A DNA stretch of 64,000 nucleotides from Linnemannia hyalina (Eukaryota > Mortierellomycota > Mortierellomycetes > Mortierellales > Mortierellaceae). The translations under genes and the position numbers were made by a program. The stretch covers positions 1,302,001 to 1,366,000 of the forward strand of contig JAHRHY010000004.1 of the NCBI GenBank assembly GCA_019671135.1, given 5' to 3'. Below are positions 49,950 to 60,300 of the stretch, piece after piece; positions within the stretch are counted from its first letter, which is position 1, and each line of letters begins with the position of its first letter. The notes beneath the pieces were generated by a model that ran no database searches, was not told the origin of the DNA, and saw only the letters and a program-made list of their open reading frames with translations.

Positions 49950-51110
49950 GGTGATGTGTTGCGTGAAAAGGAATGAATACAAAAAACGAAGAGAGGGAAG
50001 GTTGTTTGTTCCGAGGAATGAGTAAATGAGTAAGAGACAAAGAGAAAAAGGAGGAAACGAAAGGCCTTTTAAAGGGGAGTGGTGCAAGCGACAGTTGTGG
50101 GGCAAGGAAGGGGAACAGAAAGAAAAGAAGCATAAGTGTAAGCATGAAGTGAACGAACGAACCCTGTAAAGTAAATTATGGGCCACGATGAGCCGCAGAG
50201 AGACACTTTGCTGCACTGTATTATCCTTTGGGCGGATGCTTCCTGAACACACGCACACACTCACTCACTCACACAGCAGTCGCGTCAATCGGGGGGCCAC
50301 GTCTACTTACTTGGCTTCGTTGTCTATCTGCTTGCCTAGGCAGGGGACAGGTAGTGGGTGAGGTAGTCAAGTAGAGGGAAAAGAAGAAAGAGAGCAAAGG
50401 CCGACTGGTGCCAATAGGCCATCTCCGACGATCCATTCTTTTGCTCATGGCTAGTACTGCATGTATGCAGTTCTCCTTTCTCGCTGTGGTGGAGGGAACT
50501 GATCAAACCCCTTCATTCTTCATTCCCCTTCATCTTTTCCCTTTTCTTATCAGTGTCTGTGATCAAACATCTCTCCCAAGGAAGCATGTCTGTCCCTCCA
50601 ACCCGGATAGTGATGTCAACAATAACCCGAGTGAGGATCGTTGTCTGAATAGAGTTCCTCGAATCCCAAGGCGACTGGCTCCCCCGCTGCTCTCTCAACT
50701 CCTCCACCGTCCCCACGTTCCCTGTCGAGGGGTGTGTCTCTCATCCACAGCTATGTTCTCTTTGCCAATAAATAGACAAGCCGTTTTTTTCGCTTCTTAT
50801 TTTCATATTTTCATATTTTGATACCCAATAAGGTCTCATTTTCCTCTCTCTTTCTCACTCTCTCTCTCTCTCTCTCACCCTTCCCTCACTCTCCTCACAC
50901 AGTCTGCGCTGTCTGATCTTCCTTCTCTTCTCTCACACTCTTCTCGACTCGCTCACATCCCACATCTCCTCTTCATCACTCACATTAACCCCCCTTCTCC
51001 CTTTCACTCTTCTCCCTTTCACTCAGCACATCGACACATCGACACATCAACAGCACCTACACACACTCACACTCCCTCCCCCTACATCCATCCATCCATA
51101 CACACACACA
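49950..51110. other. Divergent promoter region between AtuA-like and bZIP genes
   Basis: About 1.2 kb. The right half (50830-51100) is strongly pyrimidine-rich with a (CT)n run near 50855-50877 and CA/TC repeats up to the bZIP start. An open frame at 50408-50821 has no motif and is not supported. Presumably promoters and long 5' UTRs. Confidence 0.55.
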
Positions 51111-52225
51111 ATGGCTGACTACCTCGCTCTGATCGCCAGTCTCAACTCTGATTCTCCCGTCAACGGATCCATGGCATCTCCAGAAGACTTTGCTGCTGAC
51201 CTCTCCCTCTGGACAAACGCAGAATTCACCTTCGACACCGCCCCCGGCCTAGGCATCTTTGAATCAGACTCTGCCTTTCCCGATCTCCTCTCCACCAACA
51301 CAGCCTCGACCACTGTCGCATCACCAGTAATCGATCCTACTCCAGCTCCTGCTGCCAACTTCAACTCTTTGGATATCATGAACTTTTCCACTGGTATGAG
51401 AGCGCACATATAAAAACAACAACTGACGTTACCCGCTCTTTTTTTTTTGTTTGTTTGTTTGTTTGGGCCTTGCTTGACTCAGCCCAGCTGCAACTTGCAC
51501 TTGCACTTGTCTGAAGACATCCCGGTAACTAACGATATATACATATTCATTCGTAACCTTCATTAGAGCGGCCGCTGTCCTTGTTGGAGAGGACCCGCCA
51601 GCGTAACCCTATCGACCAGTCTACTACCTCACATATCACCACCATCACCCCTGCTCAATCCTTCCAGATGCCCACTGCACCCACAACACCTGCTGCTGCC
51701 AAGTTGCTGCGTCAGCCTATGCCCCAATACCACTCTCCCTCTTTGATTTCCAAGCCATCAAGTGCTGTCCTTCCAGTCTCCGCCGTCTCCTCCTCAGTCA
51801 TCAAGAACCCCGACACCACAGTCACTCTTCCTGTCGCTGCTGCTGTTGATGAGCCAAGCCTCACATTATCTGTTCTGGGCGAGAAGCGGAAAAGTACTTT
51901 CCAACAAGAAGAGGTTGACGGCGAGGAGCTCTCTGCAGCCGACTCATTCTCCAGGGACGACCCGGAGTACTCGACCAAGGTTGCCGCCGAGGAGGACAAG
52001 CGGAGACGTAACACTGCGGCCTCTGCTCGTTTCCGACAAAAGAAGAAGCTGCGTGAGCAGGCCCTGGAACAGACCGCCAGAGAACAATCTGTCCGCGCCG
52101 AGCAGCTCGAGAACCGTGTGCGGGAACTCGAGATGGAGGTCCGTTGGTTGAGGGGCTTGATCGTTGAGAAGGATACGCGGTTGCATGCTGCCACCATGAC
52201 CTTGCAGCGTCTCGATGCCTTCTAG
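51111..52225 (+). CDS. bZIP transcription factor, MetR/Cys3 type
   Basis: Exons 51111-51393 and 51567-52225 give 313 residues. The C-terminal basic region DKRRRNTAASARFRQKKK is the Met4/Cys3/MetR signature (NTAASARFR), followed by a leucine zipper (REQALEQTAREQSVRAEQLE...). The N-terminus is acidic and Ser/Pro-rich, suited to activation or degradation control. Relatives control sulfur assimilation or amino-acid starvation genes; which branch this belongs to is not decided. A poly(A) signal is at 52286. The start ATG follows a C/A-rich leader and is the first in frame. Confidence 0.92.
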
Positions 52226-53576
52226 ACTCGTAGAGTCGTCTAGAGAAGACTTGCAACTGTACAAAAAGAAACTTACGAAAAAAGCAATAAAAACAAGTAC
52301 CAATTTCTACGCAGTCCATAGAAAATGGACTTTATTGGAAGAGATGGAGACTTTAGATACGATAGGAGACGATATGAGCGTTCTAGAAGTCGACAGGGTC
52401 CAACATAAGGAGCGCCTTTTCAATGCCAAGAGTGAGCGCGTGCGAGCACGAATGAGATATGAAAAAAAGGACTGCAACAGGGGGTGGAGATGGAAGAAAG
52501 ACATGACCCCTTTCCTATCCTTCTGCTAATGTTTTTGTCATCGGGATGCTCGGGCCAGATTCCCTTCCATGAAGAACAATTAGCCGACGTAAGCGCTGTT
52601 TTTTTTTCTTCTTTCGTCTTATCCCTCATTCTTTTTTTTTCTCAGCAAAAAAACACCGCAGTCTTTTATAGATCCGACAAGACCGGCGGCTTTGTTGAAG
52701 CAGGCAGTTTGTCAGCACTCTCTTTTCTGGATCATCTCCAATTGTCTGAGCAGCCCAAGCGAGCGGAGGAGGGGGAAGAATCAATTAGGATGATCGATGC
52801 TTGAACTTATCCCTTGAAAGTTCCCATTTCCTGGCACACGACCTTGTATTTGTGCTGGGGTGGGATGTGAGACTAGAAGTAGAGATCTGGAGGCGATAAA
52901 AAAATATGAAATGGACGTACAAGGTACAACAGGTATGGGAGAGAATTGAAATGCTGGCGATGAACCAACACATGAGCGACATGGATAGTCGAGAAGGATG
53001 GCGCACAAACAAGAACACCAAGTGCCTTGCCATCAATAAAAACAACTACAATAGTGGATAGGACACAAACAAACAATCAAAAATAAGCGCGGATGGTATG
53101 AAAAGTGCGTTGTGGGCTGCGGGGCGAGGGATGGTGGGGAAGGAAGTGAGCAACCGCATTGTCAATTGACCGCAACCAGCGACAGCAACAACAACAATAG
53201 CATCAACATCAACACGGGGGCAAATGAATAGAAAATTGAATATTTGAATGAGAAGAACATGTCCTGTCAGGGAAACCTGTTGTTTTGTTCGCTCTGTTTC
53301 GTCCACTTCATCCTGTTTTTCTCTTTCCCTTTGCGTAATAATTATCCCTTCAACCGTTTTAGAATCGAAATTGGTTCCAATTTTTCTTTTTCAATTTATC
53401 AGGGTTTCCAATAAAACGGGTTGGGAAGGGTCTCGTGTCGTCTAACGAGGGTTGTCGTTTCCCAGCTCGCCTCATTACCACCTTCGCTGTCAAATTCGAC
53501 CTTTTTTTTCTCTCCCATCATCTCCAAAGCCTCCGTTACTGTCTCCCTCACAAAGAAAACTTCGCCCAACCTGCTC
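52226..53576. other. Intergenic region between bZIP gene and piggyBac relic
   Basis: No supported gene. A GACTTTCAAG-type coding signal is absent, and open frames are short. An AAATTGG-TT-CCAATTT palindrome lies near 53368-53383, possibly within the piggyBac 5' end. I could not find a TTAA-flanked terminal repeat. Confidence 0.5.
52286..52291 (+). terminator. Poly(A) signal AATAAA
   Basis: AATAAA 61 bases past the bZIP stop codon. Confidence 0.55.
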
Positions 53577-54232
53577 ATGGACCCAAGCTTCGAGTTCCTA
53601 CGTTCCTTTGACGTTTCTAACGGTCAAGGTACTAGCACACTCACTTCCGAGGAGACAGAGGAGTTGTCGTTTTCGGTCATTTGCCGAACTCGAGAGATTG
53701 CCGGTGAGGATGATTCCGATGATGAAGAGCGACCACCAGAAGGAGAGCAACCGGCGGGAGAGGAGGTGTCCCCTGCACCCTTAGCTCTCGCGAAAGCGAA
53801 GAGGGCTGTCAAGAAAGTCACCCGCGAACCCACAGAACTCCCAGCCGTCCCTGACTTCAAGGACGTCTTCAAACACCAAAAAACAGTATGCTCAGCACAA
53901 ACCAACCTTCCCCTTGCACTTCAACTCGACAGCGAACTATCACCATTGACAATTTTCACACTCTTCTTCTCCAACCCGGTATTGACGGATTTGGCAGACA
54001 ACACTAACGCATATGCAGCATCAAAAGGAGCCGGCACAGGAGAGGGATCGCGCCAATGGGTAAAGACCACACCTGACGAACTGCGCACATTCCTCGGCAT
54101 CATTGTCTACATGGGCGTGTTCAGGCAGAACTCTGTCTCTGAGTATTGGTCAACCTTCCCTGAATGTCCTCAACACAACATCACTAACTTCATGTCCCTC
54201 GTCCGCTTCGAACAACCGAAGCGTTTTTTTCG

Positions 54233-54339
54233 GGTGAACAGATTTATGTGAAGGAGGGTTATGTGAAGAGAGGTGTGACAGTTTTTCTTTTATGTGAAGT
54301 AAACAAAAAACCTTCGTTTATGTGAAGGAAGAGTCTTTT
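54233..54339 (+). repeat. Left terminal inverted repeat of the nested element
   Basis: 107 bp, inverted match to 54934-55040 with three mismatches. It carries four copies of TTATGTGAAG at 54244, 54259, 54290 and 54318, likely transposase-binding subterminal repeats. Confidence 0.93.
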
Positions 54340-54382
54340 TTTGTGGACGCGCGTGCAACGCACAAGCCATTGTCGCGTTTTT

Positions 54383-54847
54383 TTATCCATTGCTTTCATT
54401 CTTTCTTTCCTTTTCTTTGAACTTTATTGACATTATATCTCTACGCTTCTCTGCCATTTTCAATACTTCTCTGGCCTCAGTCAAATCTCTGGGAAGGGCT
54501 TTGTCAAGGCCTTTTTTGAGGCAAGAATCATCCGTATGAAAGTGGTAAGTAGCGGTAAACTTCATCGACTCATTATCCATTGTTTTCCAAACAATGCGGT
54601 GTTCCCCTCGATCAATTTTAATTTTACATCCTCTATAGATATAACTAAAAAAACCCAATACCTCTTTCCTCTGAGCTGCCAGTTTCTCCTCAACGCGAGC
54701 CGCCAATTCCTCAACGCGAGCCTCCATTTCCTCCTCAACGCGAGCTGCCAATTTCTCCTCAACGCGCTTGTTGACAGTCATCTCCATAGCTCTTAGAAAC
54801 GTCATCAATACATCGCTGAGAGCATTGACATGGTGCTGTTGTTCCAT
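54383..54847 (-). CDS. Coiled-coil protein encoded within the nested element
   Basis: 154 residues from ATG 54847 (MEQQHHVNAL). A long charged coiled coil of imperfect repeats (KRVEEKLAARVEEEMEARVE and further VEELAARVEEKLAAQ) is followed by a more globular part with FFSYIYRGCKIKIDRGEHRI and a basic C-terminal end (KFKEKERKNESNG). It lies fully between the inverted repeats on the opposite strand to the piggyBac gene. I do not recognise a family; no DDE or HUH signature is visible. It may be a protein-coding passenger or a remnant of a larger element ORF. Translation is unproven. Confidence 0.5.
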   Translation of the reverse strand: MEQQHHVNALSDVLMTFLRAMEMTVNKRVEEKLAARVEEEMEARVEELAARVEEKLAAQRKEVLGFFSYIYRGCKIKIDRGEHRIVWKTMDNESMKFTATYHFHTDDSCLKKGLDKALPRDLTEAREVLKMAEKRRDIMSIKFKEKERKNESNG

Positions 54848-54933
54848 TGTGTGTGCTTGGCCCAAGGTCGAACGGAAGGAGCACAGAAAGAGATAGATAG
54901 GAGAATGAAAGGAGCAGAGAAAGAGAAGGAAGC

Positions 54934-55040
54934 AAAAGACTCTTCCTTCACATAAACGAAGGTTTTTTGTTTACTTCACATATAAGAAAAACAGTCACAC
55001 CTCTCTTCACATAACCCTCCTTCACATAAATCTGTACACC
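54934..55040 (-). repeat. Right terminal inverted repeat of the nested element
   Basis: Inverted copy of 54233-54339, about 97% identical. One of its four TTATGTGAAG motifs is altered to ATATGTGAAG. Confidence 0.93.
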
Positions 55041-56362
55041 CGTTTTTTTCGTGTCCCCAACCCCAACGAGCCTGAGCAACATTGGTTCTCAAAAGTAGAA
55101 CCTCTTTCGACCAAACTCGCTACCGACTTCGCTCGTTACTACGTTCTCTCCACCAATGTGTCCATCGACGAGATGATTGTTCGCTTTTCAGGAAGGAGTG
55201 CTCACACCGTACGCATGAAGGGTAAGCCTACCCCCGGAAGGCTACAAGATTCTCGCTCTTTGTCAATCAGGATACACCTATTCCTTCCTCTACACCCCTC
55301 GCATCAAATCCATCATTGGCATAGACAGGATAAACGGGCTTACTCCAACCTCTTCCGCTGTTGTTCGTCTCGCCAAATCACTCCCCTACAAGACTCGTCC
55401 ATTCAACATCTACATGGACAACTATTTTCCAACATCCCGCTTTTCAAGCACCTACGTGGACTCAACATCGGCGCATGTGGTACCACCCGCATCAACTCAG
55501 CCTGCTTCCCTGACACTTTGAAAGTGGGTAAGAGTGAGAAACTACAATGGAATACCCTGACAGGAGTTGTTATCGACAAACAAGTTCTTGCCGTCGTTTG
55601 GATGGATAATGCACCCGTCACCATGCTGAGTACCATCCACAAAATCAACACGGATGATGACTTCATTGAGCGTATTCGACGCTGCCCTCGCAACACTAGC
55701 ACTAACGCAGCCAATGCTCGGGCAATATTCAATGGCAAGCCCAGAGCGGCACTCAAAATCCCCAAGTTGATTGATGACTACAACCACAACATGAATGGCG
55801 TCGATGTCAGTAACCAGTTCAGGGCATATTACAGCACCCAATTAGCCGTGTTCAGGACGTGGATGCCTCTCTTTTTTGGATTCTCGACACCACCATCATC
55901 AACGCCTATCGAATCTATGTCGTCCAAAAAGGATCCCTTTCTCACAAAACTTTCTGTCTCAGGTTGGCATGGGATTTGATCAGGAAGGGAGCAGAAAGCA
56001 AACAGCACATGGACTACAGCAAACGGACACGAGTTCACAGAGCCACCAAACCAGAACCAACCAAGAAGATATATGTTACCAAAAATTGCTCTGATCTGCC
56101 CACCATCCGTTTCACCCCAGGACCCCACTCACCCATAATTCTCGACCAAAAATCCAACTGCTTGTTCTGTCGCTTCAGAGCCACTGTCTTCGACGACAAA
56201 AACCACGATAGAAAAACTCAAACAGTCATAGCCTGTGAGATCTGCAATGTTGCCTTGTGTATGTCAAAGGCCCGCAATTGCTTCAGAGAATTCCATAAAT
56301 CGTAGTTGTAGTTGCTTTACCAGTAATGAGAAGCACCCCTCTGATACTAATGCAAGATAATA

Positions 56363-56597
56363 GAGAAATTGAGCACTCTGAAATTTTCACAGTGTGTGGC
56401 AGTGAAGTTGGTTTTTCAATTGCAAAGGTGGAAGAATTGATTCAAAAACAACCACTATGAACATTTGAAGCCATCTTCACAGCTTGTGAACGAACCAGTG
56501 AAAATTTCACAGTGATGTTCACAGTGGCTTAGAAAAACCTACGTATTTGGAATTTCACTGCCACACACTGTGAAAATTTCAGAGTGCTCAATTTCTC
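56363..56597. mobile_element. 235 bp MITE with 44 bp perfect terminal inverted repeats
   Basis: Begins GAGAAATTGAGCACTCTGAA and ends in its inverted match; the first 44 bases pair perfectly with the last 44. TA flanks both ends (56361-56362 and 56598-56599), the Tc1/mariner target duplication. The interior is rich in TTCACAG words. There is no coding capacity. Confidence 0.92.
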
Positions 56598-57183
56598 TAA
56601 TGACAGATATGAAGAACAAAAAATAAAGGCCCCTAATGCCTTTTCGGATTGTTAACATATGGCGGTGCATGTGACTAGCACGAATTTTTTGAATGTGTGA
56701 ACGGTCAAGGGGTACAGGGTCACGCCAAAAAAAAAAAAAAAAAAAAGACCGCCTGTCGCGTCGCGTCGCTGGGGAGCAAATAAAATGTCCTTGGGCTGCC
56801 TTTTCCCACTCCAACACCTTTGCCAAGTTCGCTCATGGAATCCTAAGTGGACATCGTTGATCAGGACAGAGATCCAAACCAGAGCTACACCTAGTCTTCT
56901 GTAAGTGCATCGCTCTCCGTCTATTGGCGTCAGCTTGGATGACCAATCAATACCAGGACCTCGCTAACCCCATGGCCGACTTTACCTCATTCTGTCAACA
57001 AATCAACTGCTCACGCGCCAGAAACCTTGCCACAGTAAGCTGACTTTTTGTGATTGGCAGCCAACCTCCCACCCTTTAAACCATAAGGAATGTACTGACG
57101 TCATTGTCAACAAACAAAAAAACCAATTAGACTCAATCGACCAACTTCTGACATCCAATCACTGCGACCTCCACCCCACCCCT

Positions 57184-57227
<44 letters not shown>

Positions 57228-57361
57228 ACATCCGCACGGCTCACGCCCCTGCTTCATTAAGGTATTATCACGTTTCAAATCCGCCGACATTGTCCGCCCA
57301 ATGTGGTGTTTGTTTCCATCTTCTGATGAGCTTTTCTTCATTCTTTCCTTTACAGTCAGTC
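56598..57361 (+). other. 5' region of the nuclease fusion gene with possible upstream exon
   Basis: An ATG at 56939 opens a 32-codon exon ending at the donor ACA|GTAAGC (57034/57035). The acceptor TTTACAG at 57355 joins it in frame to the main start at 57362. It could be a spliced 5' UTR or a 34-residue N-terminal extension. A poly(A) run lies at 56727-56745 and CCAAT words near 56942. Confidence 0.5.
57184..57230. repeat. (CA)n microsatellite
   Basis: Some 17 CA dinucleotides followed by interrupted CGCACA units, within the putative first intron of the fusion gene. Confidence 0.9.
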
Positions 57362-60300
57362 ATGGGCGTCAACGGACTCCCAGGAGAGATAAAGAACGCG
57401 ACGGGCATTGCGCCGGCGAAAATGAACGGCAAAGAATTTCACGTCGACATGAACGGTACCTACTACGGGTTGATGAAGGCGCGAGCCTACTCTGTCGTAC
57501 AAAAATACACGACCACGCTGACGCGCGACACCGAGCCCGCTAACCTGCACATGCCACAGATGGAGGATGCGCCAGAGCGACCCGAGTCGACAGACTCTGC
57601 CTCTCCAGACCCGAACGATGCCCAGGCGGACCTTCTGAGACGTGCGAACATGCTCTTTGGTCTCAAAGATAAGCTTGCTATGGTGACGAGTGGACCCAAC
57701 AGCCCCGACTCTGTCGTCGTTGACAAAGATGGGATGTTACAGGATGGCACGGACCAACAGAGAGTTATGGTAATGAATCTTCTTGAGGACTGAATGCAGG
57801 ATTTAGCATGGGTCCACTGGTGATTATTTACTTGATTAGTTAATTATCATTTGCTATGTCGTCGTTTGCTTGAAATAGTTCTTCGGTCACATTGCAGATG
57901 AACTGTACAGGAAGCTTTCTCAGTTCTGTACTCCCGAAGACGAATCCGTCACCCTTCACTTCGATGGAGAGCCATCCATTCAGAAACAGGCGGAGCACCG
58001 AGCTCGCGACGACAAGCTGCGTAAGGGCACCGACGCACTTCACCAAGCAATCGAACAAGCACGTGTGGTGGGTGGATCTCGTCGAAAGGCTGCTTACAAA
58101 CGGTGCAGGAATCTCTACAAGCCAACAACCGTAATTCAAGGAGAAGTTATAGCGGAGTTGATCAAAAAGTACGACTGCCATGTATGCCTTTGCCGCTTTC
58201 AGTCGGATACTTGCATTGCCAAGCTTTGTGCCCAGTCTCCGAATCCCCAGGACATCATTGTTGTCTCCGGTGATTCGGACTTGATTTGTTTCGGGGCTGT
58301 GCCGAGAGTGTTGTATCCGATCGGCAAGTCAAGAGAGCTCACTCTTTTCGAAAAGGATGCGATTTTGGAGGTCCTCGATTTGCCTTCGGAGCGGCATTTA
58401 CTACTCGCGGCTGTTGTGACGGGCAACGACTACACTCGAGGGGTGCCATATTTCGGGATCAAGAAGAACTGCGAGATTATTCGGGAAATGGAGCTACCCG
58501 GCTCTGACGTCGAATCGTTTCGTTGGTACGTCCACGAGTTTCTCGTTCGAGTGCGACACCAGCTTCTTTCCGAGAGAGTCCCTCGGAAGAAACGAAAACG
58601 AATCGACTCGCAGCTATCGGCTACGGTTGAAGACTTCGACCATGCTTTATCTGCCTTTGTGGGCGTCCAGGAAGATGCCGTATCCTCCGTTGATCAGAGC
58701 CCACACCCCCAGCCCTTTACCAGTCAACAGCACACATCGATTGAGCAGGGAGGGCAGCGAGGCTGTAATGCGCACGAGGTTGTCATGAGGGCCCTGCTCG
58801 ATCTTGAGTACCAGAAGGTTGCAGAGGTTCAGGCACGTGCGGCAATGGGATTCACACCACCGATGGAGGACAAGAGGCCAGCTCCCAAAAAGAATGTAAA
58901 TCGGACCAGGACAGCGAAAACGCAGCGAGCTCGCCGGGAGGCAGCGAAAAGGAACAGGAAACGTAAAAAATGGAAGAAATCCAGGTAAGACAATCTCACA
59001 TTGACGTCTCCGGGTTTGCACAAGTTATGGAAATGTTTAAGTCTCTCTAATTATTATTTTTTGTGGTTAATTAGGTTCAAGTCTCGCACTGACAATCAGG
59101 TTCGGTACTCTCCCCACAGGGTCAGTGATCCGTCGACAGCCACCCCTGTTTCTGATAATCAACTGTCGACAATGTCCCCGTCACAACCAAAAAAGCGACC
59201 CGTCGACAAGCAGCCCAAGGCTGTTGAAGATTCGCCTTCAGCATCCTCGTCATCGTCGACAGACCACTCGTCGAAGAACAAAAGACGGAAGGCGTCATCC
59301 AAGAAAAAACTCGCGAGACCACGCGACATCGATGCAACCCCAACAGCACCAAAACTCAAGGACGCTTTCAAGTTTGCTTTTCCGACGATAACCCAGACAG
59401 TTGGTTCCTTGAAAGGATGCCTGCGCCGTAGCCTTCGACCCCTCGGGATCTCTGATGACCAAGTCGACACCATTGCGAGCCGCCTGGAGAAGGCCACGAG
59501 CCTGATCAATGAAGCTCGTCCCCACGTGTTCAGGATGATACAGCTGTTTTTACTGGAAGAAGTCACAACAGCGTTTAGCCCGCAAGGAGCCTCAGGGGAG
59601 ACGAATGTCGATCTGCTGGACCTGGTGATGAACAAGGCTTCCGGTCAGATGTTCATCCGTGGATTAATGTCGTTGGCCTTGAATGGAAAGATTGTTGAGA
59701 AAAAGTGCAAGAAGTCCGAGTCCATCCGTGCTCGAGAGCTCGCACAGAGGGTCTATGCCCGATACAAGACGATCATTCCCCACTTTTCGCCCATTAACAC
59801 TACCGACATCCCCCTGGGCGACATGCAGATGGAGTTTGGACTTGCCACGATGGTATGCCTCCACACACACTTCAGAAAGCTACCGTCTACTGTCACCGGA
59901 AAGGTATTTATTTCTTTCTTGTTTGAGTTATGTTTGATGCGATGTCAAAGTGTTTTTCGTACTCTAACAATGTCTTACCCGCGCTTTTGTGTAGATGGTA
60001 AAACTGGGATGGAGCAAAGACATCATACCTCTCGTTGACGGAGACGTGCCTCCTGAAGCCCAACGACAGCAAGACAACGACGCTCTAGACGAATCTCCAA
60101 CGACTGCGCCCCTGGGATCAGACGAATATGCGGCCGACGACGACGGATGCTACAAGTTCAAGGCGGGCTTTCTCAGGGATTGGTGGGACCACTTACTCTC
60201 GCTACCTGCAGAGAAGCGACCTGTGTTCTGTCCTCAGCCGAAGCTTCGGGATGCGTTTGTGATGATACCGGAGCGAGCAGTGTGGAGAATTCTATGGGGA

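Larger units (their letters stand above)
54233..55040. mobile_element. Nested 808 bp TIR element inside piggyBac, with its own small ORF
   Basis: Inserted in the piggyBac coding sequence. An 11-base word CGTTTTTTTCG is present on both sides (54222-54232 and 55041-55051) and only one copy is needed to keep the piggyBac frame, so it is a target duplication; the exact size (7-11) is blurred by the shared CG. The ends are 107 bp inverted repeats beginning GGTG[A/T]ACAG. Long TIRs with a 9-11 bp duplication point to a Mutator-like (MULE) non-autonomous element; hAT (8 bp) is an alternative. No transposase is encoded. Confidence 0.9.
53577..56305 (+). pseudogene. piggyBac-type (DDE_Tnp_1_7) transposase, frameshifted and interrupted
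   Basis: The 5' part is 53577-54232, starting MDPSFEFLRS, with an acidic linker and the DELRTFLGIIVYMGVFR block of piggyBac. The coding line stops at a nested element and resumes at 55041. The DDD catalytic Asp residues can be seen in SIDEMIVRFSGRS, NIYMDNYF and GVDVSNQFRAYYST, and a Cys-rich C-terminal domain (CLFCRF...CEICNVALC) follows. Frame changes are needed near 55225 (one extra base), 55425 (one base missing) and 55872 in a T6 run (one base missing). No full-length product is possible. PiggyBac elements move by cut-and-paste at TTAA; no terminal repeats were identified here. Confidence 0.9.

Noticed and set aside
54222..55051. Reading the insertion in piggyBac as an intron
   Set aside because: It has long inverted repeats and a duplicated target site; the ends are GGTG/CACC, not GT-AG.
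57159..57341. Small frame with a Val-Cys repeat
   Set aside because: Translation of the CA microsatellite.
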